Below, one piece after another: positions 22,700-33,242 of a DNA stretch of 64,000 nt. The stretch comes from Paratinospora sagittata. Lineage: Eukaryota > Streptophyta > Magnoliopsida > Ranunculales > Menispermaceae. Below the pieces are notes generated by a model. That model did no database searches. It had not been told where the DNA came from and saw only the letters and a program-made list of their open reading frames with translations. The stretch's first letter is position 1; the number at the start of each line of letters is the position of its first letter. The translations under genes and the position numbers were made by a program. The stretch covers positions 23,846,286 through 23,910,285 of the forward strand of contig CM069603.1 in assembly GCA_035771175.1 (NCBI GenBank), read 5' to 3'.

Positions 22700-23737
22700 G
22701 AGGTTAGCAGACAGCTTATCGAAGATACGATAGGCATTTGTGGTACTTCTATGTATGCTTTGATTGATGCTTGATCTACTTTGTCATTTATATCTGGTAG
22801 TATGGTGGATAGGTTGAGATTATCTCCTGTTAGAGCTTGTACTTCTTTGATTTTGAGAACAGCGACAGGGGAGAAGATTTACCTTAATCTGAAATGATTG
22901 TTGTTGACCTTAGAGTCCTAGAGTTCCTCGAGTTTGATGTCATTGTGGTTATGGACTAGCTGGCAGCATATCATGTTCATCTTGATTGGTTCGGCAAGAG
23001 AGTTGTCTTATAGATACCCGAACGACAAGTTGTTGTTTATTGAGGCACGATTGCATTTAGACCACCAACCCGGGGTAAATTAGCCACTGATGATGAGGTT
23101 GTAGTATTGGCCAGTATGAGGTCAGTGGATGATGTGGGACTGGACAATTTTTTTTAGCAAACATCCTCGTAGTCTGTGAATACCTAGAGGTCTTTCCCGA
23201 TGAGTTATCAAGGTTACCACCTAAGCGAGAGGTAGATTTTATGATTGAGCTTATTCCCGGAACGAAACCCATTTCCATTCCATCTTATCAAATGAAATCA
23301 AAAGAGTTGAACAAACTCAGAGTTTAGATAGACGAATTGATGAGTTTAGGTTTCATTACCCCTAGGATGTCACCTTGGGAAGCACCTGTGTTGTTTGTCA
23401 GGAAGAAGGACGGGAGTCTTAGATTGTGTATAGACTACCGTCAGTTGAACAAGGTGACCGTGAAGAAAAAATATCCTCTCTCATGCATCGATGACTTGTT
23501 TGACCAACTGAATGGGGCCAAGTTCTTTTCGTAGATAGACTTGTGGTCTGGGTACCATCAGTTGAGGATTAAGGATGAGGATGTACCGAAGACTGCTTTC
23601 TGGACGAGATATGGACATTACGAGTTCTTAGTAATGCCCTTCGGATTGACTAATGCACTGACTATGTTCATGGACTTGATGCAGAGAGTATTTAGACCGT
23701 ATCTCGACCAGTTTCTCATAGTCTTCATAGATGATAT
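22700..23737 (+). pseudogene. pol: Gypsy element T protease and reverse transcriptase, cut short
   Basis: The protease region reads CGTSMYALIDA, stop, STLSFIS at about 22738-22800. The glycine codon of the aspartic protease D-x-G motif is replaced by TGA. The RT region begins near 23330 with [31 protein letters not shown], then [20 protein letters not shown] and ends at FIDDI, the variant of the catalytic YVDD box. LTR A (minus strand) enters right there, at 23738. RNase H and integrase of this copy are not in the window. At least four stops lie in the frame. Motifs are those of Ty3/gypsy chromoviruses. Confidence 0.85.
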
Positions 23738-25740
23738 TGTTGGTCCACCTAAGAGGGGGGTGAATTGGGTGGGATGGTCAATTTAGAATTTTTCTTCCAA
23801 TAACTTAGTGATATACATAAGTGTATTGGAATTGATTGCAAAATTAGAACTCAGACTAACTTGCAAACGTGAGACACATAAGATTTATAGTGGTTCAGCC
23901 AAGCCTACGTCCACTACCTAATCTCCCGATTAGTATTTTGTCAATCCACGAACTGATTCACTTGTGGGTGAGAACCAAACCGTTACAACTGCCCTTTTAC
24001 AGGTTAAAGGCAAATCTTTCTTTTCACGGGCTAAGGATGAACCAAATTTCTTTTTTTCGGGATGAGGAGAAACCAACGTTCCTTTTACGGGATGAGAAAG
24101 AACCATTTTTCTTTTACAGGATATGGAAGAACCGTGATCCTTTTACGGGTTAAGGAACAACCATTTCTCTTTTACAGGTTAAGAGACAACCTATCCTTTT
24201 ATAGGTTAAGGATGCACTTATCCTTGTACGGGATGAGGATGAACCGGTTTCCTACTTGCAGGTGAGGATGAACCTTTTTTCTCTTTTACAAGTTCTGAGA
24301 TAACCTTACATGATTTCAATCCTGAAATCATTAAGTGAACTACATTCACTTGTCCTAGTTGTTTCAGTTCAGAAACACACCAACATTAACACACAATAGT
24401 ATTGGTTCTAACTGAGTAGAACACTTTACAATTAAGCTCATTACATAGCATTACAAAGATATGAAATATGAATATGCAATACTAAGATGAAATACACTTA
24501 CAGTCCTATACCTTTCAATGTTCGGTATTGCTAAGGTGCAGTTTCAAAAAACATGAATGATATGATATGAAAATCAGTAATTCTTTGAAAATCATATGAT
24601 ACCAATAAACATTGATTTGAAAATTGAAGGACTAGCGTAAATCAAAGACACATGCAGTTTTCAAAGTAGATATAAAATATAAGTAAGAAAACTTTTGGTT
24701 CAGTGATCACTAGTTAACGCAACTTCTGATATAGTTCAATAGAGTACTTACGATGTGAAACCAAGTACAATTATATTTCTTATGAACTATATCTCAAATT
24801 CTGTCTTCAGCAAGAATAATATCAAGTATGAATCGGTGCTGAGAATAACATTCTGGTTTTTTTCAGATTTCATGAAAGAGGAAAGTTTTAAAAATAACTT
24901 AATTCATGTATCGGAGAAGATCTCTGATAAGTCTAAAAAGGATTGTGTGCAAAGGTCCGTTCTGAAAAAGTAAATTGATGAAATGTACTTGTTCAAATAG
25001 TAACAGTTGTTGAATAAACGTTCTTATTCTGTAATCAGTGTCCTGACGCACAATATCAACTTTTGTCGTTTTGGTTCATTGAGGGCGCTCATTACGTATA
25101 AGCATCCTGCAGAATACTTAAGTGAGGCCGCTACTAACTCGTAAGTGTCCTGACGTACTTTGACATTTTAAACGACTTAACCTCGAGGGCGCTAATGCAC
25201 AGTTAGCATCCTACTATGTTTTAAAACAAGTAAGTGCATGAGGGGGTTAGTTTCTGAGTAAGTGTCCTGCAAGTTTAAAATATAAGACATAATACGAGGG
25301 CACTGCAACAATGTTAGCGTCCTACTAGTTAAGAAAATTTGAAACCGAACACAAGCACGTTGAAAGACAATTAGCGTCCTGAAAGTTACTAAGTTGATTC
25401 CCAAAGGTGGGGGCGCTCCTATTCAGGCAACATCCTGATAGATTATTCAACTTATAACTATCAGCGTCCTCAAAGGTACATTCTTTGCTTAAGAAATCTT
25501 TCAGTGGGCTGATGCTGAATCAACGTCCTGACAACTTCAAAGATTGATTAAAAAGGAGGTCGCTACTATACAAGTAAGCTTCCTAATAAATCAATTCAAT
25601 TCAACTTTGAACTATCAACGTCCTGATTTATCAAGTTCAGGAAAGCGCTGGTATGTCATCAACGTCCTTAAAGACTCTTTGAAAATAGTTTTAACTTGCG
25701 ATTAAATAATTGATAAATGCGAATAAAAATGCAGTAAATT
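23738..25740 (-). mobile_element. LTR A inserted in gypsy RT, 5' truncated
   Basis: On the plus strand it begins TGTTGGTCCACC (the inverted 3' end of LTR A) immediately after the bases GATAT of the RT catalytic motif. It contains, in inverted order, the U5 module (about 23740-23950), the short repeat array (24000-24300) and the hairpin array (25030-25670). It stops at about 25740, where gypsy LTR G1 takes over in the shared stretch ATATTAAATGAAG, so the first ~250 bp of the LTR are missing. No target duplication can be tested on the lost side. Confidence 0.8.
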
Positions 25741-27469
25741 TCATATTAAATGAAGAATTGGTAGGGTTGCTTGTATTAGACCTAAATTTAGAATATGAAC
25801 TTAGACCTTTCCAAATAGCTTGCATCTCAACTATGTTGACCTAGTTGTCATTGTTGATGAACCCATGATGCAAAATCAGTGATATACATGGCTGAACATG
25901 GTGACCTAGTGCAAATCGACAATATGGCCTAAGTATGAAAATTTTCATATTTTGGGGCTTTTGATGCTTTTGGCCTAGAATCATTGAATTGATGCAACTT
26001 ATGTTTAATTAAGCATGATTAGAGTTGATTATGCTACTGATTTGGTGGTTGTGACCATATCATGGGTTAGGCCTACTTGTGATCAAGTGACCCAATTTGG
26101 GCATGTTTATGCCTAAGGAATTGAAAATCAGTATTTTTGATTAATAGAATGGTTTATGAATGAGAACTATGCATTAGAGGCCTAAGTCATGTGATTTGAG
26201 TTGAATGATGGGATTAGATGGGATTTAGGCCTATTGTCTATATGTGGGCAGATTTAGGGTTGATGTGTAATGTTTATGTGATTGAGCATAGAAATTGATG
26301 TATGGTAGGATATTGATGTATGTTTCAGGATCTTGATTGGGTTGATTCGGTTTGGTGGTCGTGTGTGGTTAAATACTCTCGCGAGGCTTGGTTGTGAGTA
26401 GACTTCATTTATGATTATATCTTTTATGTCATCATATCACTTATATATATTGTATGTTGAAAGCATGAATGTGTTCTAATGTTTTGAATGATGCATTGAT
26501 TTGAGAAAACCTTATGACTTTGGTTGGGCCCATCTATCCGGCTAATAGGGGGACTTAACCTTGTCATAGGCGGGTTTTAAAAAAAGAAATGATTGGGGTC
26601 AACGGTACGGTGAAATAGACATGCACTAGTAACCCCAAATAAACATGATTGGGGTCAACGGTACGGTGAAATAGACGTGCACTAGTAACCTCAAATAGAC
26701 ATGATTGGGGTCAACGGTACGGTGAAATGGACGTGCACTAGTAACCCCAATGCATGTGGAATGTGGATCCAAATTGATAAGCTTTTACTTGCATCGAACT
26801 AATTATAAATGCTTGATATCTATATGTTATGAGCTTTTAATCATGCTACACATTCACATGCATACATGATATTTATTGATGAGTATTGATAGCATATTTG
26901 AATTCTATTCACTGGGCACCGTTGGCTCACCCTTATTTTCCTCTTTCAGGTCCTTCTGTCCTGAATAAGGGCAAATGAGTAGTCATATCATGAGGGCCTT
27001 GCCTGCGAGAGAATCCAAGGCCTCGATGTGAGTTGAGAGGCATTTTGATTGAACTGTGTTTTAAATTATGAAGTATTATATTTTGGATTATGTAATTATA
27101 ACACTTACCACATTGTAGTATGGGTTAGTTGGGACTTGTTAGATAGACCATGTGGGCATATGACGGTTTTTATTTGTACCCACAATTTTGGACTTTATGT
27201 GTATGTCGATTTTAATGGACTGTAGGGATTATGATTTTATTTATGGTTCATTTTTATGGATTATCTCTTGTCTTGGATGATTAATACGGTTGGTAGTTTT
27301 GTTTAGTACCTTTTGATATTATGTCGTTGTTTGAGATAAGGTTCGTAGGGTCTCAACCACCTCACGGGAGTTGAGGGGTGGTCGGAGATGCCTACCCCGG
27401 GCGTCCCGCCCCGGCATTCCACACGCCATTCCCTGCGGGGTTGGTGGTCTGGGGTGCGGGGTCGCCACA
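25741..27469 (+). mobile_element. Gypsy LTR G1, 3' part
   Basis: Ends GGTGCGGGGTCGCCACA and is collinear with the inverted complete copy at 56311-59217 from the ATTGGTAGGGTTGCT block onward. The GC-rich end (CCTACCCCGGGCGTCCCGCCCC) contrasts with the AT-rich body. The 5' part is missing. It has a 56-bp triplication that the other copy lacks. Confidence 0.75.
26589..26750 (+). repeat. 56-bp tandem repeat, three copies, in LTR G1
   Basis: Units start at 26589, 26645 and 26701, each beginning ATGATTGGGGTCAACGG and containing GACGTGCACTAGTAACC. Only two or three base differences separate the units. The inverted G1 copy has a single unit near 57040-57090, so the expansion happened after the copies separated. 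Confidence 0.9.
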
Positions 27470-27803
27470 AACATGCTCCTGAGTTTTTTTTAAAGACTCA
27501 GTGAATTTTTTATCAGGGTTTAAGGAATGCACTCTTTGTAAGAGGAACGTGCTCCTGTGGCTTTTCCCGAGACTCAAAATTTTTCTGATCAGGAAAAAAA
27601 ACGCGCTCCTATTGCCATGGGTAAAATAGGAAAAACTTTAAGAGTCAGTGGTTCTTGTTGAAGGAACCCGTTCCTTTGGCCAACGGACATATTGAGGAAT
27701 GCACTCCTTAATTGGAGGAAAATCTAAAATATTTTAGACTTCAAACCAGAAATGTGCTCCTGTGTTAAGGAACATGTTCCTGTGCCTCGGTGTGGTGTTC
27801 ATC

Positions 27804-27811
27804 TATAAATA
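27804..27811 (+). promoter_or_regulatory. TATA box of LTR C
   Basis: TATAAATA in ATCTATAAATATCACGC, about 30 bp after the last GCTCCTG palindrome half; the same arrangement as at 46017. Confidence 0.6.
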
Positions 27812-28785
27812 TCACGCTTGCTCATTTGAAGAACCACTTTTGCAAAATCTAGAGAACTTGTGCATTTTTCATATTAGTCTTTATACAAGCCAACAACAAG
27901 TTTTTGAATGTTTTAAACCTTCTTTAAAAGCAAAAGTTCAACAGTATTTGATCTGTTGATCCAATCTTTCGAATATTTCTCCATATTTTTCAAAACCTTG
28001 AGAAACTTGGAGAATTTCTCTTGTGCAAGTGTTCAGGACGATTCAATTGTTTTCTACATCTTTTGTTGAGTCTTGATCGTGATTTCTCTCATCGAACTTC
28101 ACACAAGAAGAATCTTGGAGCTTCAACCTTACCGAGTGCGGTATACATTTCTAATCTAGATTTTTGTGATTTTGGTTTATGCATATCAGTTTTATGCTTA
28201 GATTATCATCTTTAAAATTGATTTTGTATTGATTGTGTTTATGAAACCCTATCTTGATCTTCATAACAAAATACCTTGTTTAGTGGTTTCATAAATAGTT
28301 TGAGATATCGATTCTTGGGCTAATATCATATTATATTGAATCGAAGCTTTTGATCATACTTGGTTTGTTTGATCCTTGATCTTAATCACATATTCATTCA
28401 AAATCATCACGTTTTGATCATCATGATATATTGATTCTCGAGCTTTAAACTTATCATTATTTAGAATCAATATGTTGATAGTTGTGCATATTTGGTTCAT
28501 TGTTTTACATCACATATAAGAATTGATTGCATTTGTGAAAAACCTATTTCAACACTTTGCATCATTTAGAATCATAATGGTTGGAATAGTATTGTTGACT
28601 CATTGAAGATTGTAAGCTCATATTGTTGAGAGTGTTATTCAACACCTCTCTATATCTTTGTAATATTGATGTATTGTTGACTTGATTAAGTCAACCGGGA
28701 TATTACCATAGTTTTTACGACACGTAACCACGCCCGTAAGTGGGTTAAAAGTTGTGGCTTTCTAACCAAGCCCTGATGTAGGTTA

Positions 28786-29010
28786 GTTTGTAGCTTTCTA
28801 ATAAAGCCCTGGTGTATGTTAGTGGTTGTGGCTTTTCTAACCAAGCCCTGATGTAGGTTAGTTTGTAGCTTTCTAATAAAGCCCTGGTGTATGTTAGTGG
28901 TTGTGGCTTTTCTAACCAAGCCCTGATGTAGGTTAGTTTGTAGCTTTCTAATAAAGCCCTGGTGTATGTTAGTGGTTGTGGCTTTTCTAACCAAGCCCTT
29001 GTGTCGGTTA
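28786..29010 (+). repeat. 75-bp tandem repeat, three copies, in LTR C
   Basis: Units begin GTTTGTAGCTTTCTAATAAA at 28786, 28861 and 28936. Each unit is itself two diverged halves of about 37 bp built on CTAAYMAAGCCCTGRTGTA. This periodic DNA creates a long but meaningless open frame on the minus strand. Other LTR C copies carry related but less regular arrays. Confidence 0.9.
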
Positions 29011-29277
29011 GAGTGTAAACGGCTTCTAATCATGCCCGTAAGTGATTAGCCAATAGTGTATTGGAAAATCCTGATAGTGGTGATTGGGTAGTAGACGTAG
29101 GTTCTAGGGGAACCGAACCATTCTAAATCCTTTGTGTTCATTTATTTTCTTGTATATGTTTATTTGGATTGTTACCTACTGCGCACATTACTTGTTTAAT
29201 TAAAATATTCGAAAGGTACCATGAAAATCCACAAGTTCAATTCACCCCTCCTCTTGGACTATAACACTGGGCTAACA

Positions 29278-30076
29278 CATAGTGTTCTTAGGAGGTTCAA
29301 CAACTTGCTGGATATTTTGTTCTTCATTATTTTCTTGATCCTTGGGTTTTCTAGCTAAGTCATCATCATCATCATCAACCCTAACCATCTCTATTGCCTT
29401 TTCTAATGCTATTCTAGGATCGGATTCATCAAACCTAACATGAATAGATTTTTTTACAGTCTTGGAGGTTTCGTTAAAGACCCTATAATCTTTATTGTGA
29501 GAAGAATATCCTAGAAATATGTCCAAGTCTGATTTAGGATCAAACTTATTTAAGTTGTCTTTGTCATTTAGAATATAGTATTTGCACCCAAAGACTCTAA
29601 AGTGTTGAATGTTTGGAGATTTATTTTTCCAAATTTTATATGGAGTTTTGTTCAATTTTCCCCTAACCATCACTCTTCATGACATAGCAAGCAGTGTTAA
29701 TAGCTTTGTCCCAAAAATATTTTACCACATCATATTCACAAAGCATTGTTCTACACATTTCTTGGAGGGTTCTATTTTTCCTTTCAACAACTCCATTTTG
29801 TTGAGGAGTTCTAGGGGCTGAGAGGTGATGGATGTATCCTTCTTTGTTGCAAAGTCTTCAACACTTTTGCTCACAAACTCTCCACTCCGATCATTTCTAA
29901 TGACAGTGATCTTGTAATCCTTTCCATTTTCAACTGGAGAACAATATCTCACAAACACATCATACACATAATTTTTATGAGAAGGGAAATAAACCCATGT
30001 CTATCTAATATAATCATTAAAAATCACAAAACAATAAGATTTGCCACCTAAACTTTGTGTCTGTGTGGGGTCGAAC
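29278..30076 (-). pseudogene. pol: Copia element C integrase, C-terminal half
   Basis: On the minus strand the frame begins PTQTQSLGGKSY, the core of the copia integrase, continues with VIRNDRSGEFVSK (an integrase acidic residue in a D-x-GEF context), NMMW... and the C-terminal part with NKTPYKIWKNKSPN, FRVFGCKYYILN and FLGYSSHNKDYRVFN. It ends before RT, at LTR C (29277/29278). Frameshifts near 29680 and 29720 break it. The N-terminal side of the same protein lies 29.4 kb away at 59520 and reads up to LVHMDL, the residues that normally precede this point. The gypsy T LTR starts at 30077. Confidence 0.85.
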
Positions 30077-31850
30077 TGTCACGACCCACTCAGCGTGACG
30101 TCATTACCTGCACAAAACCCCAACTGTATCCCCCAAAAATACATTGGAATCCTGTCAGCCTCCCAAAACAACCAGATAAACTAATCACATAATAATCACA
30201 AATACCATAACCACATCAATCCATAGAAGATCATCAACCAGATTACAACATTAATCAACCCCAAAACCTCTCAGAGATCTCACATGAGTCTAGGTGATAC
30301 ATATTCAATATGAGTGTTATTTACAATATGTACATCTCAAAATAACAAAAGAACAAAATCCCAAAAGAAAACGCCACCTACATCAAGTGGACTAGGAAAA
30401 CGCTTCACGGATTAGCTTTCCCCTTTCCTTTACGATCGACACCTGAAATAAGGTGAGGGGTGAGCTCCAACTAGCTCAGTGAATTTTCAATCATAAACGA
30501 AACTACATATGCATAATAGACAAATACATGACATGAAAGAAGATTCCATTTCAAATCAATAACACGGTGCACATTCACATACTAATACATGTTCATGATA
30601 ATGTCCAAATGCACATAAAACCAATGCATTTCATTTCTCATAAAAACACATGCAACTTCCACCATCCACATAGTGAGCGTGACATGCCCCGGCGGCACCA
30701 TAAAGCTACACGGACCCCACCTTACTCTTGTTTTGGAACTTTCCTCTCGCCCCGGGTTCACACATCCCCAGAGGTACTAACTCCCAAAACTCATCGCCCA
30801 TCTTGTCAATACTTTACTTAAGTAAAGTTAATGGCCTGCTGTGATTTTTCCAAACCTTTCATGCTTACAATCCAATGCAATACATATACATATATATCAT
30901 GCCAAAAATCATTTTCTATCTATATGCCATACATAAAATGCAAAATGAAAGAATACACACAGTCAATTGGCTAGACTAGCCACTCCAAATCCAAACCAAA
31001 ATAAGCACTAGGATGCCACCATTAAACCTTCAATGAAAAACAACATCAAAACCATGTAATTATCCCTTAATTGGTACAATTAGAACACTTGAATCTTCTA
31101 CAAACCCTGCATACAATTCAGGTTCATACATCCATCAATAACAATTCATACTTATGCCAAGAATCATGATTTAAGCCCCAATTACATTCCAAAACTTAAC
31201 TCTAACATGGCTGCACCAATGTGCCAACAATTACAGCACATTCAAGCCATACCCAATTACATCACATGCAACCCAAGAGAATGCCAAATATAGATTTTTT
31301 GATCAAACCCACATCAATTCCATGCATTCTCAATCTAATTAGACCATTAGACAAGCAATCCAGCCCTAGGTAGCCACAAATACATCAATGCTAACCTAAG
31401 AAATCAAATCCCAGATCATTCCCAAAACATAATAACCAAAACCCTCATAGCTGGACCAGATAAATGAGAATAAGTCCACCATAGCCAAACCTTGATCAAA
31501 ACTAACACTAGGGTGTGTTCAAGGACTTCAATGTACACCACATAGGTGACATGCAAGACCTAAGTCAAGCTCTAGTTAGGAAACCTAGAACATGGTCTCA
31601 AACCCATAATTTACAGTAGCAAACATTCCCAAATCAAACTATATAATGCTACTCAACCATGGAAGCAAGATTAAGGAGTTAAGAGGTGAGGATTCATACC
31701 TTGGAAGCTCAAAATCCCAACCCTGGCTCAATCTCCTTGAAAACCCCCATTTTCTTTCTTTTCTCTAGCTGAGAAAACAAGAAATAAGTTGCAAATGATA
31801 GGGAATGGTCGTACTTGGGTTTATAAGTGGGGTGGTGGCTAATAAGTTGA
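30077..31850 (-). mobile_element. Gypsy LTR T, inverted copy
   Basis: On the plus strand it opens TGTCACGACCCACTCAG, the inverted end of LTR T (compare 21245-21266). It is collinear with 19530-21266 for most of its length, including the purine-rich stretch near 30415-30440. The last recognisable match is GGGGTGGTGGCT near 31840; the 5' end of the LTR is missing. It sits inside the copia C integrase gene. Confidence 0.75.
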
Positions 31851-32273
31851 GTTTTTAGTAGTTAGTTTGCATGTAAATTTGTTAGAATTTTAGGTTCATT
31901 TAGTTAGTTTTTATGTGGTTTTTCATGCCCATTTTGGTCTTTTAACCAACTTAAGTGTAGAATTCGTGTTTAGGGTTTAATTGATCATTATGAAGGATAA
32001 GAATTAGGTTTAGGGTGTGAAAAAATGGGCAAGAAAGCAAAAGGAGAAAGAACTTTGGGATTGGAGGTCTGAAAGAACCAAGGAGAAGAAGAAGATTAAT
32101 CCACCCTCAAAAGGGGGGTTCTAACCTTTGATTTCAATTTCTTGTATCTTGAAATGTTTTCCTCCATTATTTTATTTCTTTTTCATCTTGTTTCCATGAA
32201 CATGAATATGAGCTAAATTCTTGATCTAGAGGTTTGAATGAATTATGTTTGATTTTATGGGTTAATGTTTATG
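31851..32273 (+). mobile_element. Probable Athila-like LTR fragment
   Basis: Begins with a run of TTAGTTTGCATG and TTAGTTAGTTTTTATG-like phrases, as in the 5' part of the Athila-like LTRs, then GAAAGAACCAAGGAGAAGAAG and TTTGTATCTTGAAATG before the gypsy G1 start at 32274. The similarity is by style and is weak. Confidence 0.35.
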
Positions 32274-32770
32274 TGATGCCCCGAAAATCATTTCATCTAG
32301 CCCATTATCCAATTGCATTTTGCCCAAACTCTCTGTGTTTACCTTGATATGTTTAGTGTTTGTTTGATGGTTGTTTAATGTTTGTATATTTGATGCTTGA
32401 TAATGTATATAAATATGTGCATTATAAATTGTATATGGGCCATGTTAAATTAAAGTATAATGCACGTGTTATTATTTATGCATGTGCCCATTAAACCATG
32501 AATTGATATGGGTTAGGATTGATTGAATAAGAGGATAAATGAGAATGAAAATTTGGTGTATTAGATGGATTGGACATTTAAAATACATGGAAGCATGAGA
32601 TTGGTTAAAGTACATGTGGTTGGTATGGGTAGTATGAGAGCAACGCATGTCAAGTTGGTGCATGGGAGTGCACAAGTGTCCCATGCCCCATTTCTCTTCT
32701 CCAACATATGTCAAGTTGGTGCATGAGAATGGACAAGTGTCCCATGCCCCACTTCTCTTCTCCAAGGAAG
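32274..32770 (+). mobile_element. Gypsy LTR G1, 5' fragment
   Basis: Starts TGTGATGCCCCGAAAATCATTTC and runs parallel to the inverted G1 5' end at 59217, including the TTGATGCTTGATAATG block and two units of a repeat with TGGTGCATG and CACAAGTGTCCCATG (32645-32765). Similarity ends at about 32770. Confidence 0.8.
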
Positions 32771-33242
32771 GCCTAAGTATCAATAAAGATGCTAACATTG
32801 TTTGAGGACACTAATGTGCTCGATACCATGAGCTGTTCCAAAATCACTCGTCACAAGAAGGAAGCTAATGTGCATAATAGCTCTAGTCAAGTTAGAATGA
32901 TAGTTTGAAGGAAACTAATCGGTCAATATTACTCATTAAATCAAACCCCCTTTTTTAAGAATAGGAAGCGACACGTGCTGATAGATGTCAGGAGCGAGCT
33001 TATCGTTTCCTCTCTATAAAGCCAAACGTGTTGTATCCTAGAAGTCACTTCTGACCTTTTATGCCCTAGGACGCTTCGAAGAACTTTTCCAGGAATCGTT
33101 TCCAAAGTTACCACTGAATCTTCATCTTTAACCTTGGTAAATCCTGCTCTCTACCTTTTTTCGAATCCTCTATTCTCTTGTGCTTCAGTCTTTGTCTTGT
33201 AGTTCAAGTTCTTCACAATCTTCTCTTTTGATTTTTTTTTCA
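32771..33242 (+). other. Leader region upstream of the element II ORF
   Basis: No LTR end and no PBS could be found, although element II should have a 5' LTR B here. A TATAAA lies at 33015-33020 about 230 bp before the ATG at 33243, with pyrimidine-rich sequence (CTTCTCTTTTGATTTTTTTTT) just before the ATG. Either the 5' LTR was lost and this is internal leader, or the region has another origin. Confidence 0.4.
33015..33020 (+). promoter_or_regulatory. TATA-like box upstream of the element II ORF
   Basis: TATAAA in CCTCTCTATAAAGCC. It resembles a plant TATA box, but its use is unproven. Confidence 0.35.

Larger units (their letters stand above)
27470..29277 (+). mobile_element. LTR C (copia/Sirevirus-like), 5' truncated
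   Basis: Starts abruptly after the G1 end, inside the GGAACATGCTCCTG palindrome array (27470-27780). It then has a TATA box (27804), a 75-bp repeat block, the module GTAGACGTAGG...CCGAACCATTCTAAAT (about 29091-29128) and the end CAATTCACCCCTCCTCTTGG...GGGCTAACA at 29277. Copies of the same family lie at 45606-47256 (+), 48273-48879 (-) and 61711-62998 (-). It abuts the copia C integrase, which is on the opposite strand, so it is not that element's own 3' LTR in its normal place. Confidence 0.8.

Noticed and set aside
27392..27577. GC-rich end of LTR G1 as a CpG-island promoter
   Set aside because: The GC-rich stretch recurs at the 3' end of the inverted G1 LTR (56311-56400) and is simply the LTR end of this family.
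28686..29033. Minus-strand ORF of 115 codons with a repeated KGLVRKATTTNIHQGF-type motif
   Set aside because: It is the translation of the 75-bp tandem repeat in LTR C. The period is a multiple of three, which keeps the frame open without selection.
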